Of a stretch of 64,000 nt of DNA, positions 45,453 to 53,061 are shown piece after piece; position 1 is the stretch's first letter; the number at the start of each line of letters is the position of its first letter. The notes beneath the pieces were generated by a model. The model was not told the DNA's origin. It did not search any database and saw only the letters and a program-made list of their open reading frames with translations. Origin of the DNA: Bacillota bacterium (GTDB lineage Bacteria > Bacillota > Clostridia > Acetivibrionales > DSM-1351); assembly GCA_023400235.1 (NCBI GenBank), contig JAEXFI010000008.1, forward strand, positions 1-64,000. The letters run 5' to 3'. The position numbers and the translations under genes were made by a program.

Positions 45453-48224
45453 TCATAGCGTGACAGTGGTTGTAAAATAATCACCGTAATACTCGTAATA
45501 TATGACCGTGTATACTCCGGAAGAAGGAAAATGCCGGCTATTAATAGTGAGAGTACCCTCTGTTCTCACATAATCAGAACTTGGGACCACTTCGTTATTT
45601 ACCTTTATATACGCAATATACGAGTTGGTATCGATACGGCTATCATTGATTACAACATCTCCGGCAACATGGCCTTCGCCTCCGCTTGAATCCTGTCCGC
45701 CGCCCGAGTCGCCGGGAGAACCCGCTTCCCCGCCGGACGCAGGAGCGTCAACAATGGAAATACTCACCACTTTACCTAAAATAGGCATCATAACATACAG
45801 ATTAACCGAATATGTTCCCGATTTGGCAAACACGCCCTTTTTCAGTGTTAACGTACCGTTGCTTTCTGAGGTATAAAGGGCTGAACCAATGTCTTTTCCA
45901 TCAATCTGAACCCCGGTACCTGTACCGGAAAACCCGGTAATTACCACATCTTCATCTATATAGTACGAACCTGCAGGCAATGCCGGACGCTCAATGCCTG
46001 AGCCGCCATTACCTTCTCCGCTATCCTGGGCTGCAACCGTCTGATTAACAGTAAAATCAGATGATACCCCGTTATTGGCAGTAACCGTTACCGTAGCCAC
46101 ATAATTTCCTGCTGTCAGACCCGCCTTTGGAGTAATGGTCAGGGCTGTGGACTCCCCAACGGCCAAATCTCCGCTCAAGGAACCCAGCACAAATCCGTCC
46201 GCCCCAGCACCGGAAAGTGCTGCACGCAGGTTTGTTATGGTTTGATTGCCTGTGTTTTGAATGCTTACAGACTTTTCCTGTACTGCGTTTGGCTCATATC
46301 CCTGTGTCAGTTGGGGGAAAGTCACGGCAGAGATACTGCCAACCTGATATATCGGTTTGCCCGCTCCGTCCAACAGCTTTACCTTAACAGTCTGAGGTGC
46401 GTAATTTGATGAAAACAGCTTGATAATATACGTACCTGCCTCTTTAAAATTACCTTTGCTCAGCACAAGCTTTTTACCGTCCCCATCCACCTGAACATTA
46501 AAATACTTTGAACCGTTGGAACCAGATCCCTGATAAATCGAATCTGTACTTCCCTGAATATTGACTCCGGTTATTGTGATGTCGGCCGGAAGTCCTGTTA
46601 TCTCTGCACTGTCACCTACAAAATATATAGCTGCCGGCTTTGGTATATAGCTGCCGGTACGGAAGGTAATCTTTTGGCTTATGGTCCGATAGCCCGAGGA
46701 GCGAATGGTCAGCACGGAGCCTTCTGAAACAGCCGCAGCCAAAGTTTCCTTGGGTAGTGTCAGCTGCTGGTTTTCAGTATTAATGCCGTACTGATTCTTA
46801 TAAAGCCCGGTTCCGTCCACTCGAACCGCGGCACCGTTTTCGTGCATCTCAGCCGACTCTACAACCGGGATCTGAGCTGCCCACGCAGTAAATTCCTCAG
46901 GAGTCACACTGCCGAAGGTAAGAGTTACCCCGCTGTTCCAGTTAGCATCAATGCTTGTAATTTCGGGATATTGCGCAGCAATCTGCTCATAGAAGTCATA
47001 CGGGTCACCCAGGTTACCTGTTTCCAGAACATTTTTTACTTCCCACATGTCCCAGAACAGGCCGTCTGCCGCACTGGCCCTGGGGCTGGTCTTGATGTGC
47101 TCCTCAAATAACTTGCCTGAGCTTACATAGTCCTCCCAGCCATACAGTGCCATGCTGTTTCTACCGCGCACGACCTCGGGGGCAGCATCCCTCCACCACT
47201 TAAGTACACGTGCTGTTTCAGCTGTTCCCATGCCATGCGCCTCCAGTGCCAGCGCATTGGAAAGCATATCGAAATTAAATGCCAGGAATGCGGGTACAGT
47301 GCCGGTGGCACCGCTGACAGCATCCGTATCTCCTCCGTTTCCGCCTGTGGTCGCAGAGGTAACTGCATCAACCTTGCTGGAGGTGGAGGCGGCAGTCACA
47401 TCAACGCCCGACCAGCTATAAAGCATGTTCTGGCTCGCAGCTGCCTGTACAGTAAAGGATAATACCTCGGTATCATAGTAGCCGTACAGCTTCAGCTGAA
47501 GCGTATTTTCACCGGCCTTTGTCAAAGCAGCTCCTGCAATTGTAAGCAGGCCGCTGGACGGATAAAGCGAATATTGCTCGGTGTCAATTGGAATGCCGTT
47601 AAGCAAAATCTCGGCCACGGGGGATTTCCACGAAAACTCCATACCTTTAACGTCAAAGGAGGCATTTTGCCCGGAAATCGGATTGCTTTTTACACTCAGC
47701 ACCGGGGCAGGTTTCTGTACATTCAGATTGAAAACAAACGTTCCGCCGCCTGCTCCTTCCGAATATATCCGTACGGTATATACACCGGCAGTTAAATCCT
47801 TGGTTTTGAGGATAAGCCCGTCATCACGTTCCTCATACTGCAGGGCGAAGGGAACTCCGCGCACGATTTCCGCCCAATCATAACTCAGCGCGGTGATTTG
47901 TGTGATTTTTGCCGCCCAGTCCAGATATACTGCCGCCCGATCAGGATTATATGCATACTTGGCGTTTGTTCCATAATCAGTACTGATTGTAAAACGCTTG
48001 GCTAGCGTTGTTGCACCGCTTACAGCATCAGGGTCTTCTGCAAAGGTGGTTTTGGCAGGGAAGATAACGGCGTTGCCAAACTCATCTACTGCCGAGTCCA
48101 AGTAATAATCTGCGGTATTCATTTCAATCCTGCTATATACCTCATATGGTGCAGCCAATGCCGATTGTGCAAATATGGCTGCCGCAGCCAGTACAGACAG
48201 GAAAACAATCAATGATTTTTTCAT
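45453..48224 (-). CDS. Secreted protein with hemoblobin-interacting (Shr-HID-like) domains
   Basis: 923 aa from the ATG at 48224, which has AGAGG 6 bases ahead; the longest frame starts 11 codons earlier without such a site. Signal peptide to about 25 (FAQSALAAP). Several domains of about 80 residues with the pattern TLxLxKGxFxxxGTYxIxLxS, seen near 555-620, 760-800 and 880-923, fit the DUF1533 / 'hemoblobin-interacting' domain, best known from clostridial and streptococcal haem-uptake proteins. A CARDB-like segment lies near 640-720. Three short motifs, DAVSGATT, DAVTSATT and DAVSGATG, recall FMN-attachment sites. It follows an SLH protein gene by 53 bases in one operon and lacks its own wall anchor. 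Function not established. Confidence 0.72.
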   Translation of the reverse strand: MKKSLIVFLSVLAAAAIFAQSALAAPYEVYSRIEMNTADYYLDSAVDEFGNAVIFPAKTTFAEDPDAVSGATTLAKRFTISTDYGTNAKYAYNPDRAAVYLDWAAKITQITALSYDWAEIVRGVPFALQYEERDDGLILKTKDLTAGVYTVRIYSEGAGGGTFVFNLNVQKPAPVLSVKSNPISGQNASFDVKGMEFSWKSPVAEILLNGIPIDTEQYSLYPSSGLLTIAGAALTKAGENTLQLKLYGYYDTEVLSFTVQAAASQNMLYSWSGVDVTAASTSSKVDAVTSATTGGNGGDTDAVSGATGTVPAFLAFNFDMLSNALALEAHGMGTAETARVLKWWRDAAPEVVRGRNSMALYGWEDYVSSGKLFEEHIKTSPRASAADGLFWDMWEVKNVLETGNLGDPYDFYEQIAAQYPEITSIDANWNSGVTLTFGSVTPEEFTAWAAQIPVVESAEMHENGAAVRVDGTGLYKNQYGINTENQQLTLPKETLAAAVSEGSVLTIRSSGYRTISQKITFRTGSYIPKPAAIYFVGDSAEITGLPADITITGVNIQGSTDSIYQGSGSNGSKYFNVQVDGDGKKLVLSKGNFKEAGTYIIKLFSSNYAPQTVKVKLLDGAGKPIYQVGSISAVTFPQLTQGYEPNAVQEKSVSIQNTGNQTITNLRAALSGAGADGFVLGSLSGDLAVGESTALTITPKAGLTAGNYVATVTVTANNGVSSDFTVNQTVAAQDSGEGNGGSGIERPALPAGSYYIDEDVVITGFSGTGTGVQIDGKDIGSALYTSESNGTLTLKKGVFAKSGTYSVNLYVMMPILGKVVSISIVDAPASGGEAGSPGDSGGGQDSSGGEGHVAGDVVINDSRIDTNSYIAYIKVNNEVVPSSDYVRTEGTLTINSRHFPSSGVYTVIYYEYYGDYFTTTVTL

Positions 48225-48277
48225 ATTCAACCTCTTTCTGCCAATAATTATTTCCATGTGTATTTAAAAAGACACGC

Positions 48278-49945
48278 TTATTCAAGGGGAATTGTCTGCT
48301 GCAAGCCGACGGAATCCTTGATGACAAGTGTCTTTTGTCCAGGCAGAAGTTCGTATTTTACCACACTGCCTGTGTCTGTAACATTTGTGAACTCCGTGCT
48401 CACATTCTTGCCATCAATAATGTATGTATAATCTGTCCTGGAACCAGTACTAAAGGCAATTGAGATATACCGCACTGCCCCCACTGTTACAACTTTTGAG
48501 CTCTTCACAAAGCTGCTCTGCTGGCCGCCGTCCGAGGAACCGCTGTCCGAGGGGCTGCCGTCTGAGGGGCTGCCGTCTGAGGGGCTGCCGCCCGAGGAGC
48601 TACCGCCTGTGGGATTACCACCTGTTGATGAACTACCAGATGCATTGCCGACAGATACAGTCCTGCCGCCGATGGTTGCTGTAAAACTGCTTCCCACTGT
48701 TACATTTTCAGGGGTGATTTCTGAGGAAACACCTTCAGAAGCTATGCTTGCTGACTCTATCCTGCCTGAGCCGAAAATTTGTGCCGGTGCGTAAACCTGC
48801 AACGTCTTAATACTTGCATCGGAGGCAACGGTAATACTTGCCTGCCCGTCTATACGTAAATTACGTATGGAGCCTGAGCCCAGTACAACCTTCTGTCCAG
48901 CCTGTGCAGCAGTTACCTCGCCAAAACTGCCGGAAAGCCGTATATGTGCATCGACTTCCGTAGTGCGAAGCTCCACCTGGCCGACTGCATCCTCAGTCCC
49001 GTCATTTTGCAGCTTTACTCCGCTTTTTACAAGTGCTGACGGAATCCTTGTGTTTTTATCAACTACAATCCGGACACGGTTTTGCCGGTCATTTACAACC
49101 AGCTGGCCACCTACAGCGCAGCCCTTCAGATGAATGCTGTTCTCACCGCCGCCCAACACAATCAGTCTGCCCTGAATATTAACATTTTCAAGTGTCACAT
49201 CTCCGCTGCCGATTCCCTGCGTCAGATAAAGGTCACCCTGCACAGTCAGGTCCTGCAGCATGGCAGATGCTAAATTGACAACAAGATTGCCCTGGACCTG
49301 GAGGAAGGCAGCATTTCCGGCTGCCTTCCAGATGCCTCCCGCCAGCTTGTCAATGAGAGTCATAAGCTCTGCACGGGTAATGCTGCTGTTTGCACGCAGG
49401 CGGTTTTCACTGCCGCTCATATAGCCATTTTCAACGAGGGCGGCAAGTCCCTCAGCAGCCCAGGATGCAACGTTCTGCCTGTCAGAGAACCTGGACAAGG
49501 CCGCTTCATCTGTGCCTGTGACTTCAAATGCTTTTGCCAGGGCGACAGCAGCCTCCTGACGGGTCATATTCTGCTCAGGACGAAAGGTTCCATCAGCATA
49601 GTCGCTTAAAATACCCATCTCATACAGCCTGCCTGCAAATTGTGCATACCATGCATCAGCTGCAATGTCTGAAAACAGCTGTTCGGCACTTGCTGCTGGA
49701 GATAATCCCAAGATACGGCATACAACGGCGGAAAATTCAGCACGTGTTGTGGAATTATCGGGCCGGAAGCTTCCATCTGAATAACCTGAAATCACGGCAC
49801 TGTCCTTCCACTTGAGGATTTTCTCCTGGTTCCAGTGGCTTTGAATATCTGAATACCCGCTTGCAGAAAACAATGTATTTCCAAGTATGGCCAATGACAG
49901 AATGGCTGCTGAAAATATTTTGGACTTTTTGTTCTTTCTCATCAT
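48278..49945 (-). CDS. SLH surface protein with beta-helix midsection
   Basis: 555 aa. Signal peptide to about 29. Three N-terminal SLH domains (about 30-205): YSDIQSHW...GYSDGSFRPDNSTTRAE, ILSDYADGTFRPEQNMTRQE and GYMSGSENRLRANSSITRAE. A regular strand-rich region (about 210-430, LQDLTVQGDLYLTQGIGSGDVTLENVNIQGRL type) resembles polymer-forming beta-helix proteins. A Gly/Ser/Pro linker with repeated GSPSD units (about 440-470) leads to a C-terminal domain of unknown function. AAAGGAG precedes the ATG. First gene of a two-gene operon whose promoter is flanked by twin palindromes; it may display the following secreted protein. Confidence 0.85.
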   Translation of the reverse strand: MMRKNKKSKIFSAAILSLAILGNTLFSASGYSDIQSHWNQEKILKWKDSAVISGYSDGSFRPDNSTTRAEFSAVVCRILGLSPAASAEQLFSDIAADAWYAQFAGRLYEMGILSDYADGTFRPEQNMTRQEAAVALAKAFEVTGTDEAALSRFSDRQNVASWAAEGLAALVENGYMSGSENRLRANSSITRAELMTLIDKLAGGIWKAAGNAAFLQVQGNLVVNLASAMLQDLTVQGDLYLTQGIGSGDVTLENVNIQGRLIVLGGGENSIHLKGCAVGGQLVVNDRQNRVRIVVDKNTRIPSALVKSGVKLQNDGTEDAVGQVELRTTEVDAHIRLSGSFGEVTAAQAGQKVVLGSGSIRNLRIDGQASITVASDASIKTLQVYAPAQIFGSGRIESASIASEGVSSEITPENVTVGSSFTATIGGRTVSVGNASGSSSTGGNPTGGSSSGGSPSDGSPSDGSPSDSGSSDGGQQSSFVKSSKVVTVGAVRYISIAFSTGSRTDYTYIIDGKNVSTEFTNVTDTGSVVKYELLPGQKTLVIKDSVGLQQTIPLE

Positions 49946-50037
49946 TTACACTCCTTTTAAATTTATAAACCGCTTAATAAGAAGCAGAATGCTCAACACA
50001 CCCCCATTTATATTTATTTCAGGCAACATATTACCGA

Positions 50038-50053
50038 GTTAGCCGCGGCTAAC
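50038..50053. promoter_or_regulatory. Perfect palindrome operator, distal copy
   Basis: GTTAGCCGCGGCTAAC, a perfect 16-bp palindrome inside the leader of the SLH operon, 74 bp centre-to-centre from a second copy of the form GTTAGC-NNNN-GCTAAC. The arms match the style of LacI-family operators. Confidence 0.75.
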
Positions 50054-50111
50054 CCCGGTACGTCTTAAGTTATTTTTGCCTGGACGGTATAGTTATGACG
50101 ATGCTGCGCTG

Positions 50112-50127
50112 GTTAGCATATGCTAAC
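50112..50127. promoter_or_regulatory. Perfect palindrome operator over the start of transcription
   Basis: GTTAGCATATGCTAAC, a perfect 16-bp palindrome immediately downstream of the -10 of the minus-strand promoter, where a bound repressor would block initiation. It shares GTTAGC/GCTAAC arms with the copy at 50038. Confidence 0.8.
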
Positions 50128-50133
50128 TAATAA

Positions 50134-50162
50134 AATATAACTATTTTTTGGTATTGCGTCAA
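50134..50162 (-). promoter_or_regulatory. Sigma-A promoter of the SLH operon
   Basis: On the minus strand -35 TTGACG (50162-50157), 17-base spacer, -10 TATATT (50139-50134). It fires towards the SLH gene at 49945, leaving a leader of about 180 bases. Confidence 0.75.
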
Positions 50163-50221
50163 CCCAGTAGTTGGTAAATTAGCAGTACGTGTATGAATAA
50201 AATAAGTAACTTATGCCTCAA

Positions 50222-50265
50222 CAAAAAGGCAGCAGCCACAGAAAGGTGCTGCACAAAGGCTGCCT
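50222..50265 (-). terminator. Terminator after the GH30 gene
   Basis: On the minus strand a stem AGGCAGC / GCTGCCT (50265-50259 with 50233-50227), with an inner GCAGCAC/GGCTGC pairing, is followed by TTTTTGTTG. It separates the xylanase from the SLH promoter. Confidence 0.75.
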
Positions 50266-50303
50266 GCTTCCATGGCTGCATGTCCGTTTATCAAGGGTGA
50301 TAT

Positions 50304-51767
50304 TTATTTATCGCCCGGGAACCTGGTTATGGAACCAAGCAAATATTGCTTAAGCAGTGCAAAGTCAATTGCGTCAACTTCACCGCTTGCATCCAGGTCC
50401 GCCAGTACAGGGTTTTTAACAAGCTCTGTTCCAAGCAGATGTTTTTTCATAGCCATTAAATCCAGGGCATCTATTCCCCCGTCTGCATTTAGGTCACCTA
50501 ATTTTGCTGAAGCACCCAGGGCTCCTACAAAGGTTGTAACACTCTGAGCAGGAAGTTGGGCTGTAAAAGTGCTGCCTGCAACATTAATAGCTCCTGCAGC
50601 AAGATTTTTACTGCTGTCTGAAACCCAGGTGGACACTCCTGACAGCGAGCCGCCCTGTAATGTAAATTTTTGACTGATTGCAGAGGTTCCTTTATTGATA
50701 GCAACTATAACCACCTTGTTATCACCTTTATAGGCGGATACATATAGATTGGAATCGGGATTCTTTGTAGCATCAATTCTTACATACCCGGGACGAACAA
50801 ATTTTGAGAATTGAGACATCATGGCTCCGCGCTTGCTCATAGTACCGTCCTCTTTCATAGGACCGTACTGCCTGCGGATAAACCACCACACGTATGCCTG
50901 GAAATCAGCCTCAACCATGGCGTTGTGCATATGCTGGGCAACATCCAGGGCTTCAGGCCAGCGGTCTGCTGAGTTGGCCTCACTGTTTGGATAATATACC
51001 TCGGTCATCCAGAGGTCTTTTCCGGCACCCTTTTGCTTAAAGAGGGGGTAGGGGAAATTGCTGACCTGAGTACCGTATAGATGAGCACCCAGAATATCCA
51101 TATTTTCAAGGGCCTGAGCATCATTCAGTATGGGGTCCGATATGTTTTTAAGATATTGGAAGGACTCCGGTGCAATTACTCTGCAATTGATTGAGCCGGC
51201 ATTATTTTTCATAAAGGTGAGTATTTCCTGTGGTGTCCACCAGGTCCACTCATTTCCGTAATCAGGCTCATTCTGTACTGAAATGGCATACAGGTCCACG
51301 CCATTCTGCTTCATGAAGGAAACAAAATCATTCAGATGCTGTGCATATGCAGCGTACTTATCCGGTTTGACATGTCTTTGTCCGTTAACGGTCTGTACCA
51401 TGTCGGAGGGAGGACTCCAGGGTGAGGCAAAAACTATTGCACCGTTTTTAATGGCTGCCTTGGCAGTATCCAACTCGTTGGCCCAGGTAGTCTTGTCCGG
51501 GTCTACATGAATTCTTAAGATAGAGAAACCCAGTTGGCCCTGTCCGTTGCCAAAAGCCGTTTCTCTTTGAGCGGCTGTCAGGTCCGACCCTTGCCAGGCA
51601 GGATAGTTCATTCCTCCAAAGCCCCTGATTACCTGTTTTTCAGAGGACAAGTTCACTGTAGCGTCGCTTGCGGCCAGCACTTCAAAGGCCGGAACAGTGA
51701 ATATCATTGACATTACAATTAATAAAGCCAGCAATGCGGTGATTTTCTTTTTAAAACATAAAATCAT
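50304..51767 (-). CDS. Dockerin-bearing GH30 glucuronoxylanase-like enzyme
   Basis: 487 aa. Signal peptide to about 33 (EVLAASD). GH30 (subfamily 8-like) TIM barrel with acid/base Glu167 in SVQNEPDY and nucleophile Glu256 in LWMTEVYYP, followed by the side beta-domain (about 330-415) typical of the family. The C-terminus (about 418-480) is a type I dockerin with two Ca-binding repeats, GDLNADGGIDALDLMAMKKHLL and ADLDASGEVDAIDFALLKQYLL, so it is a cellulosome component. GH30_8 enzymes cut glucuronoxylan; whether this copy needs the glucuronate side chain cannot be read from the sequence. GGAGAG precedes the ATG. Confidence 0.9.
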   Translation of the reverse strand: MILCFKKKITALLALLIVMSMIFTVPAFEVLAASDATVNLSSEKQVIRGFGGMNYPAWQGSDLTAAQRETAFGNGQGQLGFSILRIHVDPDKTTWANELDTAKAAIKNGAIVFASPWSPPSDMVQTVNGQRHVKPDKYAAYAQHLNDFVSFMKQNGVDLYAISVQNEPDYGNEWTWWTPQEILTFMKNNAGSINCRVIAPESFQYLKNISDPILNDAQALENMDILGAHLYGTQVSNFPYPLFKQKGAGKDLWMTEVYYPNSEANSADRWPEALDVAQHMHNAMVEADFQAYVWWFIRRQYGPMKEDGTMSKRGAMMSQFSKFVRPGYVRIDATKNPDSNLYVSAYKGDNKVVIVAINKGTSAISQKFTLQGGSLSGVSTWVSDSSKNLAAGAINVAGSTFTAQLPAQSVTTFVGALGASAKLGDLNADGGIDALDLMAMKKHLLGTELVKNPVLADLDASGEVDAIDFALLKQYLLGSITRFPGDK

Positions 51768-51782
51768 TTTTCATCTCTCCTA

Positions 51783-52419
51783 TAAATAATATTCAGCCAT
51801 AAAAGCGCGTTTTATGAGCACGCAATTTTGCGGCTGTTAAAAAAACTTGTCATGCTGCTTTCTCAATGGAAACAGACGGATTTCACAATATGAAACTGCC
51901 TCTGGCTGGTGTTATTCCAGATAGCTTGTCAGGATAAACAGTGCCGTATATGGCTCATAGGAAGCCGCAAGCAGGATACCTTGTAAAAACGGATATGAAG
52001 AATATAGTGCAAAAAAATGTCATTTCTAAAAACGGCTCGAGAGAGTCATATAATGATTTTGGATAAATAAAACGCAATATGTTTCAGGGCACTGATTAAT
52101 ATTGTTCCTATTATGCTGCATATGATTTCACCGATTTACCCGTACCGGGTCTGTTGCGTTTTCAACAGAATAAAAGTTTCGGCATACGTATAAAGTACAT
52201 GTCACCAACCTGTAATCAAGGTCAATTTACATTTGACAGCCTAAAGCCGATTAAAGCCGGAAAGCTTCACAGCATTCAGGTTGCCTGTTTTTGTACGGGT
52301 AGCACCTCCTTTTAAAAAAATCGGTAGAATAGCAGCAATCCAGCCCTATACAAATTATACGCCAAAGTATAAAAAATTTCCATTATTACCATTAATTTTT
52401 AATAAACATAAAAAAATTA
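51783..52419. other. Long intergenic region upstream of the GH30 gene
   Basis: About 640 bases with no gene on either strand. It must contain the GH30 promoter (minus strand), which I cannot pin down. Bases 52223-52310 form a GC-richer block (minus strand AACAGGCAACCTG...GAAGCTTTCCGGC) that is probably structured RNA, and a near-palindrome ACCCGTACCGGGT lies at about 52137-52149. Confidence 0.4.
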
Positions 52420-52830
52420 TCAGGAATAGACGGGTTCTTTGAAGAAAATACTTTTCATTACTCCTGGGAAAGAAAACACAGGAATGCCTCCTGAGCTGCT
52501 GCCCCAGGCTGCTATCCTATCAGGGTCAAAATTGTATTTTGCCGCATTGGCCTTGACAAAACGGACTGCTGCCTTGCAATCATTTACTGCGGCAGGGAAC
52601 CTGGCTTCGGTGGACAGCCTGTAATTTACGCTGACAACCGCGTAGCCGTGGTTATGTCCGCTGATGTCGTTAGGGATATATATATCAAGCTTTTGAGTGT
52701 TGGACACCTTGGCATAGGAGACATTCATATATTTGGTTTTTATTTGGGAGGTATCCATGTTGCCGCCGGAAATTCCAACTTTTATGGGCTTTGGAAGCTC
52801 AGTAACGGTTCCGGTGTCTCCAGTATTCAT
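52420..52830 (-). pseudogene. Relic of an alpha/beta-hydrolase (BD-FAE-type esterase)
   Basis: The frame encodes YMNVSYAKVSNTQKLDIYIPN, then directly GHNHGYAVVSVNYRLSTEARFPAAVNDCKAAVRFVKANAAKYNFDPDRIAAWGSSSGG. This is the start and nucleophile elbow (GSSSGG) of an esterase/lipase, but the segment with the oxyanion HGG motif is deleted (LDIYIPN joins straight to GHNHG) and everything after the Ser elbow is replaced by a short unrelated tail. No active enzyme can be made. Confidence 0.75.
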
Positions 52831-52940
52831 TATCAGAAGACGGGAAAAGTCTGTTTGCCATATTTGAAGAGATGGCCAAATGGGGAATGGACCTGAAAAA
52901 TAAAAGGAGCAGTGAACCGGTAGATTGCGAAAGTATCTAG
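52824..52940 (+). pseudogene. C-terminal fragment of an HxlR-type regulator
   Basis: YSLSEDGKSLFAIFEEMAKWG (with following acidic and basic tail) fits the last helix and wing of HxlR winged-helix regulators (family YSLTEKGKSL...MCEWG). No N-terminal part exists; a stop precedes it and the esterase relic overlaps the junction. It lies about 120 bases before the hydratase gene. Confidence 0.65.
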
Positions 52941-53061
52941 GTCAACTTTAATTTCAAAATATGCAATTATTTAGTAGGATTTGTCGGCATTATGTTATAA
53001 TATAAATTAACTCGGCAAAAAATGTTGGGGAGAACTATATTATTACATGGAGGGATAGCAC

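Noticed and set aside
50304..51767. Possible frameshift in the GH30 gene because its N-terminal SSEKQVIRGF start is short
   Set aside because: The frame is intact to the dockerin and the length is normal for a GH30_8 enzyme with dockerin.
52223..52310. Minus-strand AACAGGCAACCTG...GAAGCTTTCCGGC block resembling a cyclic-di-GMP-I (GEMM) riboswitch
   Set aside because: Only the general order of short elements is similar; the invariant ACGCAAAG and GGTAGC parts of the class are missing, and no gene start lies at a suitable distance.
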